Origin: Apoderus coryli
Taxonomy: Eukaryota > Arthropoda > Insecta > Coleoptera > Attelabidae
NCBI GenBank assembly: GCA_911728435.2
Contig: OU452206.1
Location: 13,670,297-13,734,296 of the forward strand
Length of the DNA: 64,000 nt
Reading direction: 5' to 3'
In this document: in pieces, positions 1 to 10,763 of the stretch
Layout: every line of letters starts with the position of its first letter
Position numbering within the stretch: position 1 is the first letter of the stretch
Notes under the pieces: model-generated
Databases searched by the model: none
Seen by the model: the letters and a program-made list of their open reading frames with translations, nothing else
What the model was told of the DNA's origin: nothing
Program-made: the position numbers and the translations under genes

Positions 1-296
1 ACCCTAAAGTCTTGACTTTTTCGTGGAAAATGCACATATTCATAATATTAGGCGAATTTTTAATTGAACCTGTTAATTTCATGTAGACCACCCTGTATTT
101 TCTGATGATGAAATTAATTATCTATTAATCACTATAAGGTTTTCCTATAGATATGTATATTTTTAATTTTGCATGGAAAAAGCACATATATTGGTTTATT
201 GGTAGGAAGAATTTTCCAAAATTATAATATTTGTCAAGTCAGTCATGATAATTTGACAAACCATATATTTAAACAATAACATAATAAATAAATACA

Positions 297-845
297 TATA
301 GAAATTAAACGACGTCTGCTCCACAAAACAAATATATTTATATTTTAAAAACTTCGAGGCACATCGCCCAAGTCAGTCAGACAGACATGTTTCGAGAAAA
401 AACTTCTCATCATCAGTGACAATCAAGTACAAATGCATTTACCATTAGTTGCTAAAAATGTTGAAAACAACTTAAAAATTTTCTTAAAATTTCTTGAAAA
501 TCAATAATGATAAACAAAAAGAAGCACTTTCAATATAAATAAAGGCATTATGCCATTAATAATAAGTTATTATTTAAGTTTATGTTAAATTCCAAAGTTT
601 TATTTTACTTTTCATGTAATGCAGTGCATTGAGTTTATGTTACTTATATAAAATGTCCACATAACCCCTTTTTTCACAAAATGAATATGTTATATTAAGA
701 AAAATGAAACCTTGTACTTGATTGTCACTGATGATGAGAAGTTTTTTCTCTAAACATGTCTGACTGACTTGGGCGATGTGCCTCGAGGTTTTTTTTTAAT
801 ATAAATATATTTGTTTTGTGGAGCAGACGTCGTTTAATTTCTATA
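297..845. repeat. Inverted repeat with hammerhead-ribozyme-like cores (possible Penelope-type pseudo-LTRs)
   Basis: Arms of about 133 bp at 297-430 and 713-845 are near-perfect reverse complements. Read outward from the centre, each arm contains CTGATGA, a GAGAA/TTCTC stem, then GAAAC (389-416, minus) or TAAAC (728-755, plus). This is the conserved catalytic-core layout of hammerhead ribozymes. Penelope-like retroelements carry such motifs in their terminal repeats, which may be inverted. Flanking stems I and III are not convincing by eye. The block CGTCTGCTCCACAAAA recurs at 60574, next to a second such structure. Confidence 0.5.
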
Positions 846-1191
846 TTAATCATCGCTCCTCTTAGAATGAATTATTTCATAAAATAAATAAATACATGTT
901 TAACTTAAATTTAATAACAAGATATACATAAATACTGATCAATTTTATAATAAATGTTCAAAATGATCAGACTCTAGGCTCATTTGAATCCATTTCTTAG
1001 ATCCTTCAACAACTTTAACCTGTGGTGTAAAGCTTCGATTATTTGCTCCTTCATCTCCTCTATTAAAAAAGTTTTAATTTTCGATGATTTGTTCCTGCCC
1101 ATGTACAGAATTCAACACGATTTAAAATCAATATTGAACAGTTCTTGATGCAGTTGCACTGTGTTTGGGTGGTATGTTTCGTTAAACTGCC
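846..1191. other. No feature recognised
   Basis: AT-rich sequence between the inverted repeat and the SGNH-like ORF. No ORF, repeat boundary or RNA gene is visible. Confidence 0.5.
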
Positions 1192-2019
1192 TTAATAGTC
1201 TCTGGAAGACCGCTTTTTTGCTAATTTGATTTTACGTGACTTTTTCAATGTTGGAAATTTACAATCTACGAAATTCCTTGAGCATACAACAGAATTCACA
1301 TGAGCAAAAACAATACGCTTCATCGTAATTAAATCATTAAAATAATCGTAATTATACATATTAAATCCATCCGTGAGTTTGTTTAGATAGAAGTCGTTCG
1401 AATAAACAGGAACAGTGAACAAGATCAGGTTCGTTCTAGTACTGGTTTCTCGCAATATATCAAGAGTACCTTTCTCCAACCTTCTACTCATCAGCACATC
1501 TGTAGCACCGCCACCAACCCTTATAAAGTCTTGACATCCATAATCTTTTCTCAGTGCATTCTTGTTTTTTACAACACTGATCAAATCGGCATTTGGTTTG
1601 ATTATTGACGAGACCAAAAACCTGTCCCCTGCCACACCATTCAACACATCAGCGACACCGTCCAGTAATCCATCTCCCAATATCAGGACTCTATATGGTT
1701 CATCATTTTTGCTTCCATCCGATATACATTTAGCATTATTCTTTAACGGTCTTGTAGAAACCTCCTTAGACAGTAACATTTCGCACTGTGTAGACATACC
1801 ACGATCATCTGTCTGAGTGTCACAAGAGATCAAAGTTGACTTGTCAGTTTGTGTTAGCGCTGTACTGTTTTTAATTTTATCTGTCTGAGAATTATTATTA
1901 TGTATCCTAATATGAGTCTGCGACACCGCATCTGAAGTAATTGGTCTTGCAGCATTACTTTTAATTTCCAGCACCTTACGCTCGGAAAAGGTTCGCATTT
2001 TTGAGTAATTGAACTTCAA
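1192..2019 (-). pseudogene. SGNH/GDSL-hydrolase-like ORF, probably transposon-derived, nucleophile lost
   Basis: A 275-residue open frame. Residues 1-105 are polar and low-complexity with TQTD-type repeats. From about residue 108 it resembles the SGNH hydrolase fold: VLILGDGLLDG fits block I, where GDS is expected but Gly replaces the Ser nucleophile; SIIKPNADLISVV fits the region often seen in insect transposon-linked esterase-like ORFs; VGGGATD fits block III (GGTND) with the Asn missing; FTVPVYSND follows. The basic tail (KKSRKIKLAKKRSSRDY) suggests nucleic-acid binding. Such SGNH-like proteins occur as ORF1 products of insect non-LTR elements. Catalysis looks unlikely. It could be a domesticated or decaying ORF; no gag/RT partner lies nearby. 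Confidence 0.5.
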
Positions 2020-2207
2020 TCAAATGTCACAGATAAAAAACTGGTTTATAAAAATTTCCAACTCTTAGGTAAGAATTTTCAACAGACTATTTGATAGTAA
2101 ATATCAAATTAAAAAAAAAACAGTATTCTGTCTTCTCGAATTCTCATGGCTGACTTGATAAATATTATAATTTTGAGAATTCTTCCTATTATAACCAATA
2201 TTATGTG

Positions 2208-3030
2208 TCCCTCTTCCATTAAAGATGTACATATCTATCTGCACTGTTGAAACGTCAAACCATCCCCAGATTAGAGCGTATGTCAGCTCTTCTCTTAACA
2301 GAACTTGTTGCAAAGGTAAAATGTTCCTTAACCGTGCGCTGTGCGTATTATAATTTTTGTTAAACAAAGTAATAGTAGGGTCATGTCGCCCCGTTTAGTA
2401 TCACGTTTTTCATTACCAAAAAATATCACTTAATTAAGTTCTAACTTGCGCCAATTAAGGAAAAACACATAAATATCTTATTTTACGTTAAATAAATATA
2501 CAAATGACTCTATTAATGACTGCGTTATGCCTGGACGGACACAATTTCTGTGCTAATTAAGCAAATATAATCAATCAAAATGAACGAATTAATTGAAAAT
2601 TGATATGTAAATACAGGTAGGGTGCTGCGCTTATGTGTTGTCCCCAACAAAATTTCCATTAATCATATTGTATAATATGTGAGAAATGAAAATATTAGTT
2701 TTATATTATTATTATTGATAATTTATGTTTGAGGGTAATATTCTCGTAGCTTAGACGTAATTGAAGGCGTTCTGATGTAAATATGCATACAGGATGTGTC
2801 ACATATAAAAATGCAATAAATGTCATGTTTATAACAAAGAGTTAGAGGCTGAAGATGCCGGATAGACACGCATATTTACTTCGACAGGACAATCCAAGTA
2901 AATATGCGATGTTGGTAAGGTAAAAAAACAAAAATAGGAAATAGTAGCTAAACAAGGGTTGCTCAAATATTTTTTTATATAAAGAAATATCCTATTTAAA
3001 AAAAAAAACACATCCTCAATTTTTTCGCAC
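2208..3030. other. No feature recognised
   Basis: AT-rich spacer between the inverted-repeat element and the first non-LTR fragment. Short ORFs at 2104-2367 and 2829-3011 (minus) have no family signature and are treated as chance. Confidence 0.5.
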
Positions 3031-3059
3031 TTCTTTATTTATCCTTGTATACATATTTA

Positions 3060-3882
3060 AGTATGTACATTTATTTATTGTCATTACATGTCATTCCCAA
3101 AAAAGGTTTACACAAGTCATATTAAATACTAAAATATTACATCACAACATAAAAACATAGAAATGTATATAACTTAATCAAAACAGAAAGTCAGTGCTGA
3201 GGAATTCATCAATGGAGTAAAAAGCCTGGTCAATTAAGTAGTTCTTTAATCTATTTTTGAACATTGCAAGGGTCAGTGTTTTCAAACTATCTGGCAAATG
3301 ATTATAGCATGTGGGACCATAATAATTTACAGAATTTCTGCTTCTACCCAACCTCATATATTCAGGAAGAATGTCATTTTTGTTTCTGGTATTGTGGTTG
3401 TGAACTTCATCATGCCTTATGTACAGATTGTAATTATTTTTCATATACATAATTGAATTGTAGATATAGAGACACGGGAGTGTAATTATTTTACATTCTT
3501 TAAATTTAGGTCTGACATCCTCTCTAAACTTTAAATCTGTCATTATTCGAACCAGTCGTCTTTGGATTGCGAATACCCGACTAGCATGATAAGAGTGTCC
3601 CCAAATTGACAAAGCATATGAAGCCACACTGTGAAAAAGGCCATAATATGCTGATTTCAAAACATTAAAAGAGACTTCACCCTTCAAGCTTCGCAACATT
3701 AACACAACCCTAGACAACTTGGCAATGGTAACCTCGACATGACCCGCCCAGGTTAGCTTTTGGTCCAAAGTGACACCCAAAAACTTTACCAGACCATCAG
3801 CAACATCCGTCTCACGTAATGTAAATATTTTAGTAGCTGTTTTATTGGCATTCATACATGATTTTGGTGATTCATCCATCAT
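3060..3882 (-). mobile_element. 5'-truncated non-LTR retrotransposon, C-terminal RT part and 3' UTR
   Basis: A 234-residue open frame (3178-3882) carries the post-RT region of jockey/CR1-type elements: FLGVTLDQKLTWAGH (thumb entry), LRSLKG, LKSAYYGLFHSVASYALSIWG, then AIQRRLVRIM and the C-terminal HNTRNK...LPDSLKTL module. The catalytic FADD box is missing because the element is truncated at its 5' end, as is usual for target-primed retrotransposition. A 3' UTR of about 120 bp with AATAAATAAATG (minus strand) leads to a 3' end near 3060. The intact frame suggests a fairly young insertion. It lies antisense to the zinc-finger gene. Confidence 0.8.
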
Positions 3883-4303
3883 TGGTAGAAGAAATATTAT
3901 CCAATATCAAGTCGATCGACATGAAATCACCGTGGCTAAAAATGAATGAATCGAATCATGTTTTTTGTAATGCACAATACAAATTGTACCAAAGAGGATA
4001 GAGCACGTATACAGAGCAAAGGGCGGGAGAATCTCGAGGGCATTGCCAGCAATCCTGCCCTTTCAATTAATGCGACAATGTACACCCCACCTCTGTCATC
4101 TCACACAGCCAACCACGATTATTACAATCATATATTAAACAGTGATAAATAAAGCGGGATACGTGCTATGCATAATTAATTTCAAGCTTCTCCAACATTA
4201 TTGAATTGCTAATTTGTTTCGGAAATTATTAAATATACAGATTGTCAAGGCAATAATATTCAACCATAAAGATATGTCCTCTGTTAATAAATATTTGTAA
4301 TTT
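3883..4303. other. No feature recognised
   Basis: Spacer between the non-LTR fragment and the MITE. The short ORF 3946-4152 (plus) has no recognisable motif. Confidence 0.45.
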
Positions 4304-4720
4304 TAAATGAAAATAATTTCGTGGCAAAGCGGACTAAAATGTTGGTTTTACCTACACAAGGAATTTTGTTTAATTTAACAGGGCCCCAGTCTAATTCAAT
4401 AGAACCAGACCGAGGCATGGGTCGACAGATACTGACGAATTCGTTTCGCTCTTGTTATGAGCTCGTCAGAGAACCATAGTCGTTGCCCATCTACAAATAT
4501 CGGCCTGTATTTAAGCACAACAGGATACACAACAGTAGACACATGTAAACACGTATCATCTACATGTACATAGTAATGCATATCCTATACCATGCAGAGG
4601 CCGAACAAACTCAATGTATAGGTAAAACTAGTCCTTGTGTAGGTAAAACCAACATTTTAGTCCGCTTTGCCACGAAATTATTTTCATTTATTATATTTAC
4701 GGACATGAAATCCTTTTAAT
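4304..4720. mobile_element. MITE with 58-bp terminal inverted repeats, copy 1
   Basis: The sequence from 4304 (AAATGAAAATAATTTCGTGG) to about 4361 is repeated as a perfect or near-perfect reverse complement at about 4632-4690. The inner part matches a second copy at 18063-18670. Both copies share a further tail (ATTTACGGACATGA then ATCCTTTTAA) beyond the inner inverted repeat, so the true element end is near 4720. The 61-aa ORF inside (4396-4581, minus) recurs in both copies only because the DNA does. Its right end is about 20 bp upstream of the splice acceptor of the zinc-finger exon at 4742. Confidence 0.85.
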
Positions 4721-4741
4721 TTGTAATTTTGTTTTTTCTAG

Positions 4742-5275
4742 ATCCTATAAAATTTGGAGTCGATCGACTCGTGTCAAAATCCGATGACGAAGACGACATT
4801 GGGAACAACAACACCATCAACACCAAATACAATCACAAAGACGAATCAAACAGTTACCTTAGTAGCGACGACAGAACATCTCCAAGAGCACAAATATCTC
4901 ATTGGGATCATTCACCAACACAGCCATCACCAAGCACATCACCAGAACTTGAAGTTGATTCACCAATACACTCACGAACTAACACACCATCACCAAGACC
5001 GGTTTCGGTGACTGAGATCAAAAAAAGCGATTCGCCGAATCATAAAAAATCTGAGTCATTTTCGGTTAGTGCGCTGTTAAGGCCGGACAATCCTAAAGTT
5101 AAAGTGGACGGTGCGCCGTGTTATCAAGAAACAATATCCGTGACCAGATCGTATTTGTATCCTCCCTTTGTAGATTTAGTGAAAGATGCGCAACAGCTGA
5201 AATCAGTGGGGCAAGAAGCGTATAATGCTCAGTTGTTCCCAAGGAGTTTCATGCATCCAGGGATTTTCCCAGCAG
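4742..5275 (+). CDS. sens: Senseless/Gfi-1-family zinc-finger factor, exon with N-terminal low-complexity region
   Basis: First visible coding exon of a six-finger C2H2 transcription factor. It opens at an acceptor (polypyrimidine run then AG at 4740-4741) and closes at the donor G|GTAAG at 5276. The reading frame needs one nucleotide from an upstream exon, so the true start lies outside what I can identify. The product begins around DPIKFGVDRL, then an acidic stretch (SDDEDD), then a long Ser/Thr/Pro/His-rich part with SPSTSPE-type repeats, then a less biased part (SVSALLRPDNP) that looks like a short conserved motif. No SNAG repressor motif is seen; if there is one it would be in the missing 5' exon. 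Family assignment rests on the downstream fingers. The gene would act as a nuclear DNA-binding regulator; in flies senseless directs sensory-organ precursor fate. Whether this is the sens or sens-2 paralogue is not settled. Confidence 0.85.
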
Positions 5276-5381
5276 GTAAGAAAAATCTATATTAAATGCC
5301 AACATGAGTGACCAACATCCAAATGTAACAGAAAGTTACCAAAACTTTTGTGATTGAAATTTTCAATTTTATGTTCTTAAG

Positions 5382-5529
5382 GTCTCTATCAACACAAAGA
5401 TGGCGAAGAAAGAAGTTTCCTTCCAACGCCAACATCATTGTACTTCAGTGCGATGGCGGCTGCAATGGCTAGCGGCCAATCACACTCATCACAATACTCA
5501 CCAAGCACTTCAGCTGAAGAACTTTACAG
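5382..5529 (+). CDS. sens: Senseless/Gfi-1-family factor, second visible exon (linker)
   Basis: Acceptor AG at 5380-5381 and donor CAG|GTATGA at 5530. It joins the previous exon in phase 1 (completing a Gly codon) and leaves in phase 2. It encodes about 49 residues: GLYQHKDGEERSFLPTP, an Ala/Met-rich patch (FSAMAAAMASG), then a Ser-rich patch ending EELYR. There is no recognisable domain; it links the N-terminal region to the fingers. The introns on either side are short (106 and 162 bp), unlike the giant intron further on. Confidence 0.85.
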
Positions 5530-5691
5530 GTATGATTAACGATGACAATCCTATTAGGTTTATTAAATAACTTTAACAGCTTCCTGAATATGTATGAAGG
5601 ATAACAAGTATAGGAATATATGCCAGCTCTAAATGCTCCAAAGTTTACTTGCGGATCGTATAGGAAAATGATATACTTTTTTGCGTTCCAG

Positions 5692-5931
5692 GCTCAGACA
5701 TCACCTCATAAACAACGCCTCCTCAGTGCATCCGCATCATCACCATTTACTCATGAGGCCTGGAATGATGCCAATTGGTGATGTTTACTCATGTATTAAG
5801 TGCGAAAAAATGTTTTCTACACCGCACGGTTTAGAAGTGCATGCGCGAAGGTCGCATAATGGAAAACGACCGTTTGCTTGCGAGTTGTGCAATAAGACTT
5901 TTGGACATGAGATTAGCTTAAGTCAACACAG
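5692..5931 (+). CDS. sens: Senseless/Gfi-1-family factor, exon with zinc fingers 1 and 2
   Basis: Acceptor CAG at 5691 and donor CAG|GTAAAT at 5932, both phase 2. After a His-rich segment ([14 protein letters not shown]) it encodes finger 1 (CIKC...H...H with the core [15 protein letters not shown]) and finger 2 (CELC...H with [10 protein letters not shown], whose second His is in the next exon). The [10 protein letters not shown] and RPFACE signatures are specific to Gfi-1/Senseless proteins and absent from generic C2H2 arrays. Vertebrate Gfi-1 has six fingers in this order; Drosophila Senseless is usually described with four, so the six-finger layout here may be closer to the ancestral form. 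Confidence 0.92.
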
Positions 5932-5997
5932 GTAAATTTTATTGAAGATGATGGGAATTGGTTAAGCTATTATAGTTATGATTTTTTATTGTCATAG

Positions 5998-6179
5998 GGC
6001 TGTACATAATGTAGAAAAAGTATTCGAATGTAAACAGTGCGGAAAAACGTTTAAGAGATCGTCAACGTTATCGACACACCTTTTGATTCATTCAGACACA
6101 AGACCTTATCCTTGCCAATATTGTGGGAAGAGATTTCATCAAAAATCCGATATGAAGAAGCACACGTACATCCATACGG
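5998..6179 (+). CDS. sens: Senseless/Gfi-1-family factor, exon with zinc fingers 3 and 4
   Basis: Acceptor TAG at 5995-5997 follows a 66-bp intron. The exon finishes finger 2 (AVHNVEK) and encodes finger 3 ([17 protein letters not shown]) and finger 4 ([17 protein letters not shown]). [13 protein letters not shown] and HQKSDMKKH match the Gfi-1 family nearly residue for residue; these fingers lie in the part that contacts the AATC core in vertebrate Gfi-1. It ends at ACGG|GTAAGT (6180), a strong donor, in phase 1 within the HTG linker. Without splicing the frame would run on to about 6235, so a truncated isoform from intron retention could exist, though nothing here supports it. Confidence 0.93.
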
Positions 6180-7637
6180 GTAAGTCGCAAAAGAGAATCT
6201 TATTTATTTCCAGATTATCCATCCTTTCATGTTAATAATGTAGAACTAATATTTGGTCACTGATCAACAAGAAACTCTAGTTTCTGTGACTTTTGGGGGA
6301 CCATCCCACAAAACAGGTTGTTAATTTTACCAGAGGAGTTATATCGTGTAAAGCGCCTTGTCTAATTAGTAAATAATTCACTCTGGCAAGCCGCGTCGGC
6401 AATTAATATTCCCCAGTTTAACAGCTAAGACAAGAGAAAATACGTCTCAGCGTGAGAGTGTAAAGGAAAGATGGCACAGCAAAAGGGTTAAGTGTGAACG
6501 GGTTTTTAGGTGGCGTTGGTATTAGTGAAGGGATTGAATTTGATATTCCCTTTCTTTCGTTCGTTGATAGCCAAGTTGAATGATATACGGGTTTTAATAA
6601 CTGTCAAGCTTAATTAGTATTCAGTTTTTAACGATCAACTTTTATGTAAGCTGCGATTTTTATTATTTATGATATTGAATTTGGTGGTGACTGGTGGCAG
6701 GTTAATTATTAGTTTATAGCACAGATACAAACGTTTGGAGTATTGTTGTATGGATATTTTTAGTGGTGACATATTTTAGCTTAGTATTAAAATATCTTCA
6801 AGTTTCATTCATATGTGTGCAATAAACTGCAGCCGCTGCAGCGTTACCAAAACTGAGTCCTTGCACTTGATGATTTTTATAAGGTGGTATTTGAAGTCTT
6901 GTAAAATCCGTTCGATGGAACTTTTTGTTGTACCAATTTTTTTTTGAAAGGTTGAAATATGATTAAGATTACGCCAAAAGATTGATGTTTTCCTCATTAT
7001 ACGTACCGTTCTTCTGGAATTCCTGCGATTTTCGTTTGGGAGATGTCCTTGGCGCAGGGTACATGATGTAGAAGGTTTAAATAAACACCAAGTGATATGC
7101 ATTCTTGATATAGTTGCGTATAATTACGCTGACTATCTGTTAAATGTCTAGAGTTTTATTTGTATAGGTTTTGTGTTTTTTACACTTAATTATATTGTTG
7201 CTGTCGTTCTGTTTATTATATAATATTAATTGTACTTGTATACACTAAATATTTTAGATTATATTGTAGTAGTTATAGTAGTATAATGTATATGACGATG
7301 CAGATAACTTCGGTAAAAAAGCAATAAAGAATTATTATTCTAGCTTTACACATGTATTTTCACTTGATATTGGACGATCAGGAAAATGAATCCGATACAA
7401 GTCTCGAGCTCTTCTTTTATTTTTTAAGCATTGACAGTAAATAGGAAACGTATCAACGTATTTTTCCGCCGTAAACGAACTTGGCATTTAAGCATTTATT
7501 TCACGTTGACAGGTTTTGTCAAATATTTAAATTTGGCGCGTCAATCGATTGATCTATAATTAAAAAATTTATTTTCTCAGCTATATTAATGAACTGATTT
7601 TCAATCAGAAATAAATAATGTTATGTTAAAAAATATA

Positions 7638-7870
7638 CAGGGTGGAATTTAAAATTTTAACGGTAGGGATGGAATTTTGAAACGCGGCATTATAAAAAAA
7701 ATTGCACTGCAATTTTAAAGCATTTTGACAGATAAACATTATAGTTTTTGTTGCAAAAAAAATACTAATAATTTTTGCCCAACTGACGAAATTGCATTTA
7801 GAGAGCAATAAATAAAATATCTTGACTAGTTTATGAATTAGGACTTGGTCAAATCAGTTTGGGACACCCT
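7638..7870. mobile_element. Short Tc1/mariner-type MITE with CAGGGTG ends
   Basis: Begins TA|CAGGGTGG and ends ACACCCT|ATA, a terminus shared by several other short elements here (see 22889-23062 and 14898-16443). About 233 bp with no coding capacity. The TA next to the end is what Tc1/mariner insertion would give. Confidence 0.5.
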
Positions 7871-8343
7871 ATATATTCTAATTTAATAACTAACAAATAA
7901 TCCGAATTTAATTATTAATCAGTTGCTATTTTGAAAAATAATTGGGTTGGTTTCAAAATTTCGAAAAATATGTTTATACATATTTATTATTAAATATGTT
8001 CTTCAAACATACATTTTGCAACTATATTTAAAGCACTAAAAAAGTAATAGTACCTACAATAATTTGGGTATAAAAAGAAGTCAATCCATGAAAAAAATAT
8101 ATATATTTGTATGATTAACTTGAGTGGTAGTCTTTGCCGACTAGTTAATAGATAACTGTGTTTCTTGGGTTGATCAGCAAATCTTTTTGAATAAAACTAT
8201 TTTACGTTATGCCAAGCTTTCGATATATTTTTATAACTTCTTCGGGGCTACAAATATAAGAGTAAGATAAGTATATAAAATTTAAAAATATGTTTACCTT
8301 AATATACGAGGCATGTTTTACATTGTTAAAAATAATAAAAATT

Positions 8344-8477
8344 GTATATTAAAGAACATAAATGAAAACTTTTTTGTCAACTTGGTAAAATAACGATTAA
8401 AATCTAACATTTTTAAGTTATCTGAATTTTTTATCAAGTTAACAAAAAAGTTTTCATTTATGTTCTTTAATGTACAA
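8344..8477. repeat. Short inverted repeat
   Basis: 8344-8387 and 8432-8477 are reverse complements sharing AAAGAACATAAATGAAAAC and TTTTTTGT blocks around a 45-bp loop. It may be part of the larger palindromic element that follows. Confidence 0.6.
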
Positions 8478-8504
8478 TATACAATACAATATAGATATAA
8501 TATA

Positions 8505-9150
8505 AAACTTTTTTATTAATAATTTTATGAAAAAAAGTTATTTTTCATAAAACGTTCTGCATGTTCTAAAATCTAAAATACAATCATCAGATACTAAATT
8601 TTTTCAGTCGTATACGAGGTATGTCAAAAAATATAAATTTTACGCAAGAATAAAGTACCTTTATATTTAACAATATGGAGAATTGGTATAAAAAAAGTTG
8701 ATCAGAACTACCTCCAAATATGCAAGTACGCATCAATCTATTTACATTGAAAAAAATTATTTTATCTTTTTGTCTACAATATGAATGCAAATTAGCTGTA
8801 GTTGATTTCTATTTTCTCTTCACAAGTTAAAATCATTTTTATGTGTCGTAAATTCTAACGTTTTGAAACTTCATTTCATGCTATAAACAAATCATTTGAC
8901 AAAAATATAAAATAATTTTTTTCAATGTAAATGGATATAACTCCATAATTGCACGTAGTTTTCAGCTCTGATAAATTTTCCATATTGTTAAATATAAAGG
9001 TAGGTACTTTATTCTTGAGTAAAATTCATATTTTTTGACATAGCTCGTATTCGACTGAAAAAATGTAATACCTGATGATTGTATTTTAGAACATGGAGAA
9101 CTTTTTATGAAGAATAACTATTTTCTATAAAATTAATAATAAAAAAGTTA
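8505..9150. mobile_element. Foldback-type palindromic element
   Basis: Arms at about 8505-8770 and 8900-9150 are imperfect reverse complements: ACAATCATCAG, ATATTTAACAATATGGA and TTTACATTGAAAAAAATT each have their complement in the other arm. The loop of about 130 bp is unrelated. The ORF on the minus strand at 8587-8790 lies in an arm and is not a gene. It contains the CGAGGTATGTCAAAAAATAT block typical of mariner-like termini. Confidence 0.65.
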
Positions 9151-9689
9151 CTTACTTATTGAGATATTGCGTAGAAGTTTTTTTCTCATTTGTTTTCTGT
9201 TTTTTTGGGATGCTGAATTCGAATTTTAGCTTTGCCACCTCGAAAAAGTGATGCGTTTTAAAAAATCTCGAAAAAAGCGCATTTTTTGCTTATAGTTCGA
9301 AACATATACTGTTTTGTAATGCTCTTATATTTGTTAATTTTTGGAGCAATTTGTGAAATGAACTAAGAAAGTAGAAATTATGCGATAATGACAAATTAAA
9401 GACTGATCTTTTTTGAGCAATTTGATTTTTTATTCACTCTGAAAACTGACTTATTAAGGAAGTTACAGGGTTTTGTTAAAAAGGTGGATAATGGGTCGCT
9501 TTATTATAATTGTAAAACTGGTCTCACATCGAAAAAATCAAAGTCCATGTCTTTAAGTTCTCTATTTTTTCCCGCCTAAAATATCAAACATTTTTTTACC
9601 CTGAAATGAATTTTTCACCTCCTTCATATAATTTTTTCTCATTAAATTTTAAAAGAATCAATAAATTGCTGATATTAACCATGCTCTTG

Positions 9690-9990
9690 CATCAATCTAC
9701 ATTTACACTTTATTCCCTTCTATAGTCCCACAATAATACCTTGTTACTAAACTATTCAAATTAATAAAGTTCCGATTAATGCGATCGTGCTCAGTATAGC
9801 AATAAAGTGAAGGTTAATATTGCGGCAATAAATCAAAAGCTCTAACGCGCTATCATTATCGTCTAGAGCATTTCCTACAACCATGGCCCGATTTTCTGAA
9901 CCAAATTGAAATTCCACACTCTCTGTACTTCAATATGGCTGTTAATAATGCGTACGCACGAGGACGGGTGTAATATTAATAATCTGGGGT
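9690..9990. other. Complex, non-repetitive intron island (possible regulatory sequence)
   Basis: Unlike its AT-rich surroundings, this stretch is compositionally mixed (TCTAACGCGCTATCATTATC, ACCATGGCCCGATTTTC, GCGTACGCACGAGGACGG), has no ORF and no terminal repeats, and is not repeated in the window. A conserved enhancer of the host gene is possible; this is inference only. The flanks (9151-9689, 9991-10415) show nothing. Confidence 0.25.
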
Positions 9991-10420
9991 ATAGATTTTA
10001 TAAATTCTTTCTCGTTTCTAAATACATTCGTTTAATATTTTATTGCAATTTAAATCCTTGCATTTGTATTGAAGGCACATAGTCTGACAATTGATTATGT
10101 TCGGGACGGTCTTTATTTTGGGTTAAATAAAATTTCTATGTAACGATTGTATAAAATTGTATAACAGTATATGGCGGCAAATAGTTGAGCATAATATTTT
10201 AGCGATGATAATCCAAGAACACTAACAATTTTCTCATTAAAAAAGGTTCTAGTAAAAATAAGAAAACCTACACTGTCAAAAATAGGTGTAAATAAATCTT
10301 TAGTTCATAAGGTGAATAGACAATTTTTAAAATTCTTAAAAGGGTTCGTTACTTTAGCAGGGTTGACAAAAGTCGTGATTTTTTTTTATTTTTAGTAGCT
10401 TTCACAAATATTATTATTTT

Positions 10421-10653
10421 TGTTAATGTAAGTTCTTTATCGATCCAACCAGTGAATATTTGTATCCCTAATGTAAGTCACTTGTCATTACTGTCAAAAT
10501 GTAAGACAGTTGCCTCTCTTCAAAAATGTAACAAGTAGTAGATATATAAAAATTACCGTTTACTATTATTCTTAAATATTATATTTGTATTAGTATTTCG
10601 TTCGTTAATAAACACATTAATATTCTTCACGCATATTATTTAAATATATAACA
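10421..10653 (+). repeat. 5' LTR of the copia-type element
   Basis: 233 bp, starts TGTTAATGTAAG and ends ATATATAACA (TG...CA ends). A TATATAAAAA box lies at about 10541-10550, a plausible promoter for the genomic transcript. By eye identical to the 3' LTR. Confidence 0.97.
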
Positions 10654-10654
10654 A

Positions 10655-10669
10655 TGGTTATGGGCCCAG
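10655..10669 (+). other. Primer-binding site (initiator tRNA-Met, internal)
   Basis: TGGTTATGGGCCCAG one base after the LTR is complementary to the anticodon-stem region of initiator tRNA-Met around the CAU anticodon. Copia elements are known to prime from this internal half-tRNA site and not from the 3' CCA end. Confidence 0.85.
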
Positions 10670-10763
10670 AATAGAATATTAGCGTGTTAAAAAAGTTAAG
10701 GTTAAGGCTAGTAAAGGCACGTGTAGGTACGTAACAAAATAAAAGAACGAAAAAGGAACTAAA

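Larger units (their letters stand above)
183..2207. mobile_element. Putative inverted-repeat element around an SGNH-like ORF
   Basis: A segment at 183-251 is repeated in inverted orientation at 2141-2207. Both share GGAAGAATT, AAAATTATAATATTT and TCAAGTCAG blocks in reverse-complement order with a few mismatches (roughly four fifths identical by eye). Between them lie a smaller inverted repeat (297-845) and the SGNH-like ORF. This could be one element of about 2 kb with terminal inverted repeats, or two inverted copies of one short repeat by chance. No target duplication was found. Confidence 0.4.

Noticed and set aside
2104..2367. 87-codon minus ORF
   Set aside because: Overlaps the terminal repeat at 2141-2207 and has no recognisable motif.
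4396..4581. 61-codon minus ORF recurring at 18155-18340
   Set aside because: Recurs only because both lie in copies of one MITE; no protein signature.
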